Shown: positions 28,737 through 38,290 of the stretch, one piece after another | How positions within the stretch are numbered: the stretch's first letter is position 1 | How the letters are laid out: the number at the start of each line of letters is the position of its first letter | NCBI GenBank assembly: GCA_026419775.2 | Contig: JAOPGA020000167.1 | Span: 62,001 to 126,000, forward strand | Length of the DNA stretch: 64,000 nucleotides | Reading direction: 5' to 3' | Source: Acrasis kona | Taxonomy: Eukaryota; Heterolobosea; Eutetramitea; Acrasida; Acrasidae | Notes under the pieces: model-generated | The model's input: only the letters and a program-made list of their open reading frames with translations | The model's database searches: none | What the model was told of the DNA's origin: nothing | Position numbers and translations under genes: made by a program

Positions 28737-31700
28737 TTATTTGTTATACTTGCGTGCATTATTTGGTGTGGTAGCTCTCACAGGAGTAACCTTATTCTTT
28801 GAAGTCGGGGAAGAAGCGCCGGAAAGCCACGGAAAGCATCCGCTGCTCCCTATCCTTTTAGGTCGTCTTTCTTCAATACCCATCTTCTTCTCCAGCACCT
28901 CCACCCTCTTCTTCTCTTTATCCAAATTCTGCCGAACTTTATCGACCTCCTGCCTCTTTTCTTTTATCAACAACTCTGTGATTTCGTTCAGGCGAGAAAT
29001 CTCTTGCTCCTTGACGCTCAATATGCTCTTCATGTCCTTTATGGTCACACTCTTCTCGCTCAACGAGTCGTTCAACAGTCTAATTTCCTCCTCCTTATCC
29101 TTACCACCGCTCAATACTTGTTCGTCGCCAAGATAAAAATAAGCAGTGATGCCGCTCTGCAGATAAAAGCTATTGCTCTTGCTGCCCATCGGGTTCGGTT
29201 CATTATTGGCATCCAATAATATGGTGCCATCCCAATCAGACGGCAAATCGGTCTGCTGATACATTTTGCATACCCTCATATAGAACCTCGAGATTTGATC
29301 GGCGTCGTTGGCCTTGTATAACTTGTTGAAGACATTCATGGCGGCAATGAATTTACGGTGCTGGAAGAAATTTACACCCTTTAAAAATTCACGTTTCCTC
29401 TCGTCAGAATACAAGCGATTGTTCCATTTGCGGTCATATACCTCGTAAAACTCCATGGCATCTGGATTCTTCGAAGGTTGCAAGGTAGTAGTGACCGTAG
29501 TATCTTTGTTATTAATAGCGCTGCCAGACAACGGACTTGATTTCGACAATATGGGAGAAGCAATAGAGGAGGCCAAAGGATTTTGAAGTCCATTTCGACT
29601 ATTGTTCCTACTGGGCGACATGCTCCTTGGTAGCGGTGGCGATGTCGTCTGGTTATAGCTACTCTTGGACAATGAGTTGAAGTGATTGGTCGGCGTTGAG
29701 TTTTTCTCGTTTAAAAATCGAAAACGACCCAATCGACAGTACTGTACCGTGGTTTCGCCTATTTTATGATCCTTGATGTGAATCACCCTGTCGATCACTT
29801 CGTTTGTGGTCAATATGTACATGCCTAATTTTCTGGCTAGTTTTTGTAAATTTTGAGTGGTTGTCAAGGTGTCACTAAAAGCAGCCATTTCTATTTTTTG
29901 ATTCGGGTAATGTAAGCTACCCAATTTGACCCTTCCGTGATGGATTGCTATTCTCATCTCCTCTTGTAGCATCTTCTTGTCTGTTATTCCCTCCTTGTAA
30001 GCGGTCGTAATCTCCACTGCAGATTTCATGGCGTCCTCCACCGTCTCTGGATATAAGCACAGCAATGAATCGCTCATGATATTGTGCACGACTCCGTTGT
30101 TGCTGGTTACGTTCGGACCTACTTTTGCTAACAATTGATTGACGCTGTTAAATGTGTCCACTGCACTTTTTGATTCGGTTGATGCGATGTGGAATTTCAA
30201 ATCGGCGAACATGACGGTCATGCTTTTTGTGACGCACTCCTCTGGTTTGTCTTTTGTGGGAGAAACTCCGCCGCTAATGTAGTTGAACAGATCGCTTGGG
30301 TTGAAGCCGCGGTTGGTTTGGTTATTTTTGTAATTGGATAGTGCGACGTCGACGATGGTGATGATCAATTCCTTCTCTCGATCTGTAAAGGCCGTTTTAT
30401 CAGGAGCGCCCTCTAAATATAAATACCCCACCACTGTTGAGTCGATTACGATGGGTGTGCACAATATGCATTGGACTGATTTGTGAGGTTTAAAATTGTA
30501 CTCATTCTCGTCTTCGCTGCTCTGTATATTATTTATTAACAATGTGGACGTGCTCTTTTTAGAAACCAAATTCCAAACGGCATCCTTTTCAGAAATGGTA
30601 ACGTTACGTTGTTGTATTGATCTGTTGTCTCTTTTACATTCTGCTACCATTATCCACTTGGAACGATCTCCATCGTCTGATAAAATCAAACAACATTTTT
30701 CGGCATTAACCTTATCTATCGCCACTGTGATTGATGGAATAAAATCCACCTTAATACCATTGGAGGACCAATTAGGGCTAGAAACGGCACACTTTTGAAA
30801 ACTGTTCCTCCGGATGGGTATCACTACCTGTGGTTGACTGGAACTAACATCATTACTATGTGGTTCCCTGACAAAATATTTATCTTTTATATTGCTCATC
30901 CTCCTGCTCCCTAAAATATTCCATTCCCTAGAAAACTCGACTAGTAAATTTTTTGTTGACTCGGTCTCATTTTCTGATTCATCCTCTTGATAGATTGTAA
31001 TCAGTGCAGATAGGCACTCGACAACACCCCATCGATAACCACACTGTCTCATTAATGAAAGAGATTTTTGAAGTAATGAAATGATCAAATCTTTGCTTTG
31101 GTTTTGTAGAGTGGATATACACGCCTCCGCTTGATATGTCATGGCCCTTAATGTTGCACTATTTGATTTGGTAGTGTAGTGAGATAACAGCTTAAAATGG
31201 GATTTGATGAGATCTAATTTCTTTTGGCGATCGACAACATCTGTAGAGTCTTGATAAGCTCTCATTATAATCCGAATAGCTGTTTCTGATGACATATAAA
31301 AAGGATGCAGCCCCATCATATCAGTTTTGTAACTGTCCGCTGATACTACGTGTTCCATAGCTAACGTATTTTCGTTCCTGATGTAATAAAATACTGCTTT
31401 AGACATGTGTACAATAAACCTCGCACCAGGTAACTTAGTAAAGTCACCAGTTGCAAATTCCACATTGTAGATTTCAGTTTTTCCTCTTAGCAACTCTAAT
31501 ACTGGTATCTGAGCCCTTATGCAATCACATAAGAATGTATTATTGGTTTTCTCACAAACTGACATCAAATGGGATGCTTTTGTAAAAATATCATTACAGT
31601 TGTGGCCATATATGATAGCTAAAGAGATTTCTTGTACAGAGGATAAAAGATAACTACCTAATTGGAGGTTGCTGTGATAGGGACTTCCGTGATTTAATAT

Positions 31701-33014
31701 TTTGATTGGATCTTCTTGACCAGACTCTGACCAGATGCTCATGCTGCTAGTTAAAAAGTTTAACATGCAGTAATCCTCATAACTGTCCATTTTGTGCGCT
31801 AACTTATATCCTGCTTCGAATATACATATTCCTTTCTCTACTTCTTCTGTGAATACTGTCCATACCCAACCAAACATTGCGACTGCTAATCCTGCACATT
31901 CACAGACTCCATGTTTTGTAACAATGAGACCGCATATCATAGCTAGAGCAGTCATATGTAGTTTATTGACGTCGTAAGACAAGAACATAATGGGCAATGA
32001 TGCGACCAACGCTGATAAAAAAGCTCTAGTTTTTTTGTCACTGTCAGGTATCACCTTCAAATCTTCCAGTTCCTGCTTCAAATCTGTACATTTGTCGAAA
32101 AAGGATTGGTTCAGATGCCTTCGCTGTTTGACTACCCATTGTAGGATTTGGTCATCCACATCACTTACATCCTCAGATATATCCATCATCTTAAAAACGC
32201 TGAGTAGGCTGTGATACCCTAGCTGATAGTATTTGTGGGTCGCCGAACAACATTTAATAAGAGCAGCATAGCACTGTATGATGAGAACCTCATCTTTTGC
32301 TTTAGATATACAACTTTGATAAATTTTAACGGCTTCGTCTAATTGTTCTAAAATCACATGTACGTCACCATCTAGAATGTCGGCCTCAATGAATTCGTTT
32401 GAATTCATCATGTCATATACTCTTAGTAGTGATTTGGCCTTATTAATGTATTTGGTGGCGAAACTTGTATTGGATTGTTGAATTGCAGTTTTGGCGCACA
32501 ATAAATTCAACTTGACCGTGATTATAGTTTCCTCTTCTGATGAAATGTTATCACTGCTTCCAACATCTTTAAAAGTATCGCGTTCTGACAAGTATACTGC
32601 TTGGTGAAAGTCTCTGCTCACGAAGTTATAGTAATTCTTCTTAAAGGCATTCTCTGAAAACCAACCCTCTTGTACGCTGTCCTGAAGCGCTGACTCTGCC
32701 TCCTCTGTACTTATTTGAAAAGCCGCTGCTAAATCGGTCGAACTGAATGTAATCCCTAAAAGAGACGCGTATGAGATGAACGACTGCGTCAATTTGTTTG
32801 CGGCTTTGAGTTTTATTATTAGGCCCCTTACTTTCTTGTCTGTTGCGCTTTCTGTCGATCTTCGCCTTGTTATAACGCCATCTTTTCGCTTGTTGCTTTC
32901 AGATGGGGAAGGAGGTGTTGAGGGTGATGTCAAAATACTTTCACGAAATTTAGGTAGCTGTCCTCCAATATCTGCATTCGATGTAAAGGCATCACCAGAG
33001 AACATAGGTGACAC
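28737..33014 (-). CDS. Giant GAF and class III cyclase-like signalling protein
   Basis: 1425 residues in one exon. Residues about 60-690 are alpha-helical and repeat-like (TPR/MalT style). A GAF-like domain follows at about 750-905 (CILCTPIVIDSTVVGYLYLE). A class III nucleotide cyclase homology domain lies at about 930-1100: TVMFADLKF (first metal Asp kept), IMSDSLLCLYP (Gly of the usual GD replaced by Ser, Asp kept) and IHHGRVKLGSL. The loop normally carrying the second-half catalytic Asn/Arg is poorly conserved, so it may be a degenerate cyclase. The C-terminal part has the helical stretch and SDWDGTILLDANN seen after many cyclase domains. A coiled coil (about 1310-1378) ends the protein. 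Such TPR-GAF-cyclase chains normally carry an N-terminal kinase/AAA part, which is absent here. Confidence 0.7.
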   Translation of the reverse strand: MSPMFSGDAFTSNADIGGQLPKFRESILTSPSTPPSPSESNKRKDGVITRRRSTESATDKKVRGLIIKLKAANKLTQSFISYASLLGITFSSTDLAAAFQISTEEAESALQDSVQEGWFSENAFKKNYYNFVSRDFHQAVYLSERDTFKDVGSSDNISSEEETIITVKLNLLCAKTAIQQSNTSFATKYINKAKSLLRVYDMMNSNEFIEADILDGDVHVILEQLDEAVKIYQSCISKAKDEVLIIQCYAALIKCCSATHKYYQLGYHSLLSVFKMMDISEDVSDVDDQILQWVVKQRRHLNQSFFDKCTDLKQELEDLKVIPDSDKKTRAFLSALVASLPIMFLSYDVNKLHMTALAMICGLIVTKHGVCECAGLAVAMFGWVWTVFTEEVEKGICIFEAGYKLAHKMDSYEDYCMLNFLTSSMSIWSESGQEDPIKILNHGSPYHSNLQLGSYLLSSVQEISLAIIYGHNCNDIFTKASHLMSVCEKTNNTFLCDCIRAQIPVLELLRGKTEIYNVEFATGDFTKLPGARFIVHMSKAVFYYIRNENTLAMEHVVSADSYKTDMMGLHPFYMSSETAIRIIMRAYQDSTDVVDRQKKLDLIKSHFKLLSHYTTKSNSATLRAMTYQAEACISTLQNQSKDLIISLLQKSLSLMRQCGYRWGVVECLSALITIYQEDESENETESTKNLLVEFSREWNILGSRRMSNIKDKYFVREPHSNDVSSSQPQVVIPIRRNSFQKCAVSSPNWSSNGIKVDFIPSITVAIDKVNAEKCCLILSDDGDRSKWIMVAECKRDNRSIQQRNVTISEKDAVWNLVSKKSTSTLLINNIQSSEDENEYNFKPHKSVQCILCTPIVIDSTVVGYLYLEGAPDKTAFTDREKELIITIVDVALSNYKNNQTNRGFNPSDLFNYISGGVSPTKDKPEECVTKSMTVMFADLKFHIASTESKSAVDTFNSVNQLLAKVGPNVTSNNGVVHNIMSDSLLCLYPETVEDAMKSAVEITTAYKEGITDKKMLQEEMRIAIHHGRVKLGSLHYPNQKIEMAAFSDTLTTTQNLQKLARKLGMYILTTNEVIDRVIHIKDHKIGETTVQYCRLGRFRFLNEKNSTPTNHFNSLSKSSYNQTTSPPLPRSMSPSRNNSRNGLQNPLASSIASPILSKSSPLSGSAINNKDTTVTTTLQPSKNPDAMEFYEVYDRKWNNRLYSDERKREFLKGVNFFQHRKFIAAMNVFNKLYKANDADQISRFYMRVCKMYQQTDLPSDWDGTILLDANNEPNPMGSKSNSFYLQSGITAYFYLGDEQVLSGGKDKEEEIRLLNDSLSEKSVTIKDMKSILSVKEQEISRLNEITELLIKEKRQEVDKVRQNLDKEKKRVEVLEKKMGIEERRPKRIGSSGCFPWLSGASSPTSKNKVTPVRATTPNNARKYNK

Positions 33015-33226
33015 CTAATCACCTTTTTGTAAAGTCTCAGTAGACGATTAATAGTTTGGTTGTCTTTCATGTCATTTGAGGGCGGAAATGGCAGTTTTTT
33101 GTGTATTTTAGACCTATTCAAGTTCTGTAATAACATAACGCGAGCCTCTTTCTTCAAATTATAAAGTCGTTTTAGTCAGATGTTTATGTTTTAGCGCTTA
33201 GATAGATCAACCAAAACTATACGTAA

Positions 33227-33614
33227 ATGGAAGAACAACAGAGTACACCTAGTGGAAGTAATATTGCTCTCGTTAAAACTCTCTGATATGCCAGATGAGA
33301 TGAGAACTGATTCTGTCGAAACCGTATCAACTGCTATTGAAACAGCGCTAGAAAAGCACCCTCAGAACTATGAGGTAAAAACAAAAAAAACAACTTTATT
33401 TAATATATATAAGAATGCGGCAAAAGCAGTGAAGATGCAGATGGACAAGAAGTATGGAAAGAGTTGGCATTGTATAATTGGTGAAGGATTTGGATTCAAT
33501 ATAACATATGAACTTAAAAACCTCTTATATATGTTCTTCAATGGAAACCTAGCAATACTTGTTTTTAAAGGTAAGTCCATACAATTGTTATTGTCTAAAA
33601 ACAAAGCTCTGTAA
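33227..33614 (+). CDS. DYNLL: Dynein light chain LC8
   Basis: Four exons (33227-33257, 33295-33374, 33414-33570, 33607-33614; introns 37, 39 and 36 nt) encode 91 residues, as expected for LC8 (89). EMRTDSVETVSTAIETALEK, MDKKYGKSWHCIIGEGFG and FFNGNLAILVFK align throughout with the family. LC8 is a dimeric hub for dynein and many other partners. The 39 nt intron keeps the frame open, so an unspliced prediction would insert 13 spurious residues in helix 2, and without the last intron the tail would be 12 residues too long. A start at ATG 33288 is the alternative. Confidence 0.9.
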
Positions 33615-33763
33615 TGTATTTAATAAACCGTTATTTTACTGTTGTTTACGAGCATCTTTCAAATAATAAATCAGATTGTTCATAGTTACTAAGTGTTTTG
33701 GTTGTTAATCATCATCCTCTTTGATGTCAAGATCGAATCAAAATGGTTTAGTCAACTGCAACA

Positions 33764-34762
33764 ATGGCACAACAGCCCCAACACCACCAACCTTTCTCTC
33801 ACCATATTATTGCTGGTTTGTATTCAAATAAATTACGTAAACTAATCAAATTAAGGTGCTATCGCTGGTACTAGCGAGATTTTGGTTATGTACCCACTTG
33901 ATGTGGTTAAGACCAGAGCCCAGCTTAGTACAGGAACGGCAAAAGCGCTACCCATCTTTGGAACCATGAAAAGTATTGTTAAAGAACACGGAATAGGAAG
34001 ATTATATCGAGGCATCCTACCTCCCATTTTGATGGAAGCACCCAAGCGTGCAGTGAAATTCTCTTCGAATGAGACAGTAAGTCAATTGCCACGGTTTTTA
34101 ATTTATGTCAGTACAAAGGATGGTTTAGTCGAAATGGAAAATTATACCAGTCAGGGGCAATTGCATCCGGTATGATGGCTGGTGTCACCGAAGCATTTGT
34201 GGTGGTACCTTTTGAACTTGTGAAGATCCGTCTGCAAGCCAAAGAAAATGCTGGTTTATACCTCAACACCGCTGATGCAATCAAGAAAATCATGAAGAAC
34301 GAAGGCCCTTTAGCATTTTACAAAGGTCTAGAGAGCACCATTTGGCGTAACGCCTGGTGGAACGGAGGATACTTTGGTTTGATCTACTATTTAAAGAACA
34401 CTGCATTACCGAAGGCAAACAATGAGACACAAGAATTCTTCAGAAACTTTATTTCAGGTGCAGCTGCTGGAACTTTCGGTACAATGTTGAACACACCAAG
34501 TGACGTTGTCAAGACCCGCATCCAAAATCAATACGCTACACTCAAGCCAGGAGATGTTCCAAAGTACAATTGGACTTATCCTTCCATGGCTCTGATCTAC
34601 AAGGAGGAAGGGTTAGTTTACTTTTATTTTCTTTATTAATTTATTTGTAGTGTGAAAGCTCTTTACAAAGGATTCTGGCCGAAGGTATTGCGTTTAGGTC
34701 CTGGTGGTGGAATCTTATTGGTTGTCTTCGACTATGTGACAAACTTCTTGAAAGAACATTAA
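33764..34762 (+). CDS. SLC25A21: Mitochondrial 2-oxodicarboxylate carrier
   Basis: Four exons (33764-33815, 33856-34076, 34112-34611, 34651-34762; introns 40, 35 and 39 nt) encode 294 residues, the usual carrier length. Three tandem repeats with signatures PLDVVKTR, PFELVKIR and PSDVVKTR. GILPPILMEAPKRAVKFSSNE and the ending LYKGFWPKVLRLGPGGGILL are particular to the oxodicarboxylate carrier (Odc1/SLC25A21), which exchanges 2-oxoadipate and 2-oxoglutarate across the inner mitochondrial membrane for lysine/tryptophan breakdown. Substrate assignment is by these contact-point sequences. Confidence 0.9.
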
Positions 34763-34792
34763 ACATTGTTACTTTTCAATACAGGGTTAACT

Positions 34793-35703
34793 TTATTTTA
34801 CATAAATTTTGACCGTCTTCTTGATCTTGCAGTTTAATTTCGGTAACAGTTGGTTTGGATCTGCCATGAGGGTAGGCTCTTTGACGTTAACTGACTTCTT
34901 GGCAAGATCGTCATAACTGCTTTCGAGATATGATGTTTCCCTCAACCAATAGTCTTTGCTGTAATCCGTGTAGAATCTATTGTCAATCACGCGCACAACT
35001 ACACCATCCACACGCAAGAAGAATCTCAAAAGAATGTAAGCATACTCTCCCATGAAACGCGTCTTTACGCTCAACTGACCAGTTCCATGATCATGTAATT
35101 CGTCCTCGTACAGAACCAATTCGTCATAAAACAGAATAGGATCGCGACGTTTTAGTCTTTCGTAGTCCACACCTTCTGTTGTGTCCTCAATTACAGGCTG
35201 ATTTTCGCTCCCTTTGATGCTCATTGATCCTTTATATAACGTTGTAAATGTCCAGTCAATGTTATCGTCTCTTTCTTCAATGGTTTTCGTTCTAAAGTTG
35301 TTCATCATTTAGTTGTTTATAGGTCTTACCCATCTTGAAAAGCAGCGTTAATGTTTTTGGTGTCCCATGCACATCCAACCTTCACACCTGATACACCTTC
35401 ATTTTGAAGTACATCAGTTTTCGCATTTTTCAGTCCATCAAGGGCATTAAATTCTAGTTTAAAACCAGTCTCCTTGTTCTCGACATACAGCTTCGAATCA
35501 AAAAGCATCTCCGGTAACGAAAATACATCCAACAAAGTACTATATTCTTCTGTTCTGGTTTGTGATAAGATGGGCGTGCGATGTGAGGTTACGCTCCACT
35601 GCAAGATGTTAAAAGTTTTCTCAGGTCCAAACATGTTTGGGATTGGGGTGGATCCTGGAATTCGTGTTGGTACGGTCGGCCTTTGCATATTTCTATCAAA
35701 CAA
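34793..35703 (-). CDS. TIP41: TIP41-like protein (PP2A phosphatase regulator)
   Basis: Two exons (35330-35703, 34793-35291; intron 38 nt) encode 290 residues. FNILQWSVTSHRTP, WTFTTLYKGSM, RRDPILFYDELVLYEDELHD, and YILLRFFLRVDGVVVRVIDN form the TIP41 core, including the strongly conserved EDELHDHG. TIP41/TIPRL binds PP2A-type phosphatases and tunes TOR signalling in the cytosol. ATG 35688 is an alternative start. It ends 30 bp from the stop of the convergent carrier gene. Confidence 0.92.
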
Positions 35704-35765
35704 TGATCCGACAAAATTTTACAAGAACAAAAAAGTAACAAACAACAAGTTTTATCAAGTACATT

Positions 35766-37133
35766 TCACACCGCCTTAGGTGGCTTGGAGATTTTCTTAT
35801 TCAAGTTCTTATTTTGGATAGTGTAGAATTTTCCATAACATGCCCTACACAACTTTCCTTCGCTCAAGTCATTTCTATTAAAAGATTCTTCATACATTGG
35901 GATCATGTCGGGTTTTAATGATAAAGTTCCTGATTTAAAGTCGGTTCCTTTGCAAACAGTGCATGGTGATGCATTGTACGTGGTTAAGCAGTCCGTACAA
36001 ACTCTCCCACAGCTAACCTTTTTGTTGAACACTAATTCGTACAGATATACATTGCTCTTTGTGATTTGTCTCTTAATGTCTCCCACTTGTGATTTCCTTG
36101 TCTTGTGACACACGCTGCACTTGAATGATGTGGTGGCTCCTGCAGCTGATTTACGTGGCTTCTTTGATGGCCTTTCTGTATACTCTTCGTCTTGTTCATC
36201 AATGGTGGCCTCGTTCTCGTTCTCTTCTTCCGCGTCGCTAATCTCATTATCTTCATCTGCAGACTCTGATGGGCTTTGATAATCCTGGTCGCTGTCAGCT
36301 TCTCTTTTTGATCTCTTTGAAGGTAATTGCTTGTGTGATGTTTCTGGTGTGTTGTTGCGGCTTGCTGGTGATGATTTGCCGGTGATTGGAGATAAAACGG
36401 GCGTAGGCGGCTTGTCCTCAGGATCACCCATAATAATGTCGTGTAGACTAAACTTAGTTCTTGCTCTTGGTTTTGGGCTTGGCTGCTCTGTGTTTGATTG
36501 AGGTTTGGTGGGAAGCAAGTCCGGTAATTTGAAGCTTGTATCCCTTGAAAGTTGGTTGAGGGCTGAGTTAATGGAAATGGAGGCTTCGTCGTGGCCGTTG
36601 ATATCCACACCACCAATTAGTGATTTTATTTCGTCAAGGGCTTGTTTCGCTTTTACAGCATGTGGGTCCGCCTGGTTACATACTCCAAAAATAAAAGGGG
36701 GTGTTAAAGATGCTTTGTCTATAACGTTGTCGCGATAAGGCTGGAATACAAGTCTGTACAGAGGGTACTCTGATTGTTGCTGTGGTTGGAATTTGAAACT
36801 AACAACCTCTTGCAGCTGGTTGAAGATGTTTGTTGGAGTCACGATATCAACCCTAAACTGTGTACTACCCGTAGAGTTATCAAACTGTATTTCAACGTTA
36901 TTGTTTTCGCCGATTATTGTGAAGAGAGGCTTATTGATGTTTGCACACCCCATCCATTTTGCTTGGCTTTCGTCTCTCATTAGTCTCTCGGCCAACATTA
37001 TGAATGATGATTTTGGTTCGTTCGCGGCATCGTCTATTTGTGCTGTGACTGTCACAACCCCTTCATCTATGTCAAGCGTCTCTAGTTCAACCTCATGGGC
37101 TTCTGTCTTGCTGGTCTGTATTGTTATGTACAT
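35766..37133 (-). CDS. Unknown Cys-rich, nuclear-type protein
   Basis: 455 residues, single exon, not recognised. Residues 1-190 form an ordered beta-rich domain. Residues 195-325 are disordered, with proline/serine motifs, a basic cluster (LPSKRSKRE), then a long acidic run (about residues 270-320) and PSKKPRK, both suiting nuclear import. The C-terminal about 125 residues carry cysteine pairs (CSVCHKT, CGRVCTDC, CTVC, CRAC), probably a bi-nuclear zinc-binding module. The layout resembles a chromatin or transcription factor, but no named domain fits. Confidence 0.7.
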   Translation of the reverse strand: MYITIQTSKTEAHEVELETLDIDEGVVTVTAQIDDAANEPKSSFIMLAERLMRDESQAKWMGCANINKPLFTIIGENNNVEIQFDNSTGSTQFRVDIVTPTNIFNQLQEVVSFKFQPQQQSEYPLYRLVFQPYRDNVIDKASLTPPFIFGVCNQADPHAVKAKQALDEIKSLIGGVDINGHDEASISINSALNQLSRDTSFKLPDLLPTKPQSNTEQPSPKPRARTKFSLHDIIMGDPEDKPPTPVLSPITGKSSPASRNNTPETSHKQLPSKRSKREADSDQDYQSPSESADEDNEISDAEEENENEATIDEQDEEYTERPSKKPRKSAAGATTSFKCSVCHKTRKSQVGDIKRQITKSNVYLYELVFNKKVSCGRVCTDCLTTYNASPCTVCKGTDFKSGTLSLKPDMIPMYEESFNRNDLSEGKLCRACYGKFYTIQNKNLNKKISKPPKAV

Positions 37134-37379
37134 ATAATACGGTTATATGTTTTGATCAAAACAAACAAAACAACAGAGTCTAAAAATAGTTTAGTAGAAT
37201 TATAAAATAGAAGTAAGATATAACAACCTCCGATATGATTGTTGAATAATTACTTATCCACAAGGAAGTGGTTTAGTTGTTATGTGCAGCCAATCAAGGT
37301 GGGAAAATTGAATATTCAAGGAAATAACCGAAATTTTTCGAAACAATGATGTACTGGCGCGGGATGAATTCCCTATTAC

Positions 37380-37550
37380 ATGACGATGGATGTATGCAAA
37401 GACCTTTTTAAAAGAGGTTCAGATACAAGTGATATGGTCGAAATGCGGAGGTTTTTAACTCCGTGTGTGGAGAAAAGTGAACTGGACACGCGCAATAAAA
37501 GTTACGTCAAAACCATTTTACACAGCACAGTATCCCCTAGGATGGCATAA
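37380..37550 (+). other. Small ORF (56 residues), gene fragment or small protein
   Basis: ATG to TAA, product starts MTMDVCKDLFKRGSDTSDMV and ends with a Lys/Ser/Thr-rich stretch. Balanced composition looks protein-like. No signal peptide and no family recognised. It may be the remains of a larger gene. Confidence 0.3.
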
Positions 37551-37856
37551 CATGTGAGCGAAAGATGTTTTTTGAACAAACCATTATACTCACAATTCTA
37601 CAAAGAGATGACGTTTTCCTCATAATATTACGTTTCCACAAACAATATATTGAAGGAGTTGCTCCATTCACAGCGCGGACGAAACTAGAGTTTTTTTAAC
37701 AACAATTTGGGGAGGATTTGAAATCCAAGGACTCGAATTTTGTTACAAATTACTAGACAATAAATGTTATTATACTTTTTATTTTTACTGCATGGCTCAA
37801 GTTTGTGTAGAAGACCGTGAGACTTTGAATACGTTCCATTCAGAAACTTGAAGTGA

Positions 37857-38078
37857 CTACTCAATAACTTGTCGTTTTTTTGGCGTCGAGTTCGTCATCC
37901 GAGAATCTTGGTTTGTACTCTTTGAGTTCTCCGCATCAAATGTGTATCCTTTCGCATATATCAAATTTGAAATTTTCTCTCCCAACAGGTAACTTCTGAA
38001 TCTGTTGAGAATAATTCCAAAATTCGAGTCAAAGGCGGCGTTGATCGGACATCGATCAAATCTTCTTCTTCCGTTATG
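37857..38078 (-). other. Coding-like open frame without start codon (C-terminal fragment)
   Basis: A 73-codon minus-strand frame ending TAG at 37857-37859, with segments NRFRSYLLGEKISNLIYAKG and STPKKRQVIE (a basic, NLS-like end). No ATG opens it. The overlapping frame starting MMYDRNITEEED just upstream is also open, so a lost intron or frameshift between the two is possible. Reads like the 3' end of a degraded gene. Confidence 0.3.
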
Positions 38079-38290
38079 TTACGATCATACATCATCATTT
38101 GTGTTATTAATTGACATTATGCCAATATTACAAAATTAAAAATAGGAAAAAATGTATTTTTGAAAAGAATTCTATTTCAATAAATTGATAATACAAAAAC
38201 AGAAACGGAATGAACGAGGTAGGTTCGCAGTTTATCTTATCCATATGACCGCGATAGTTCATAAATGTTGATTTAGAGCCTTTATCATGC

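Larger units (their letters stand above)
37134..38290. other. 1.1 kb gap with orphan coding-like fragments
   Basis: The longest gap in the window, between two genes that start away from each other. It contains the two small open frames listed separately (37380-37550 plus, 37857-38078 minus) and a perfect 5-bp-stem hairpin (CGGAG...CTCCG at about 37456). No intact gene, RNA gene or mobile element is recognised. Decayed gene remains are the simplest reading. Confidence 0.45.

Noticed and set aside
37440..37490. Hairpin CGGAG...CTCCG considered as a tRNA or snoRNA
   Set aside because: No acceptor stem, D/T-arms or C/D boxes could be matched around it.
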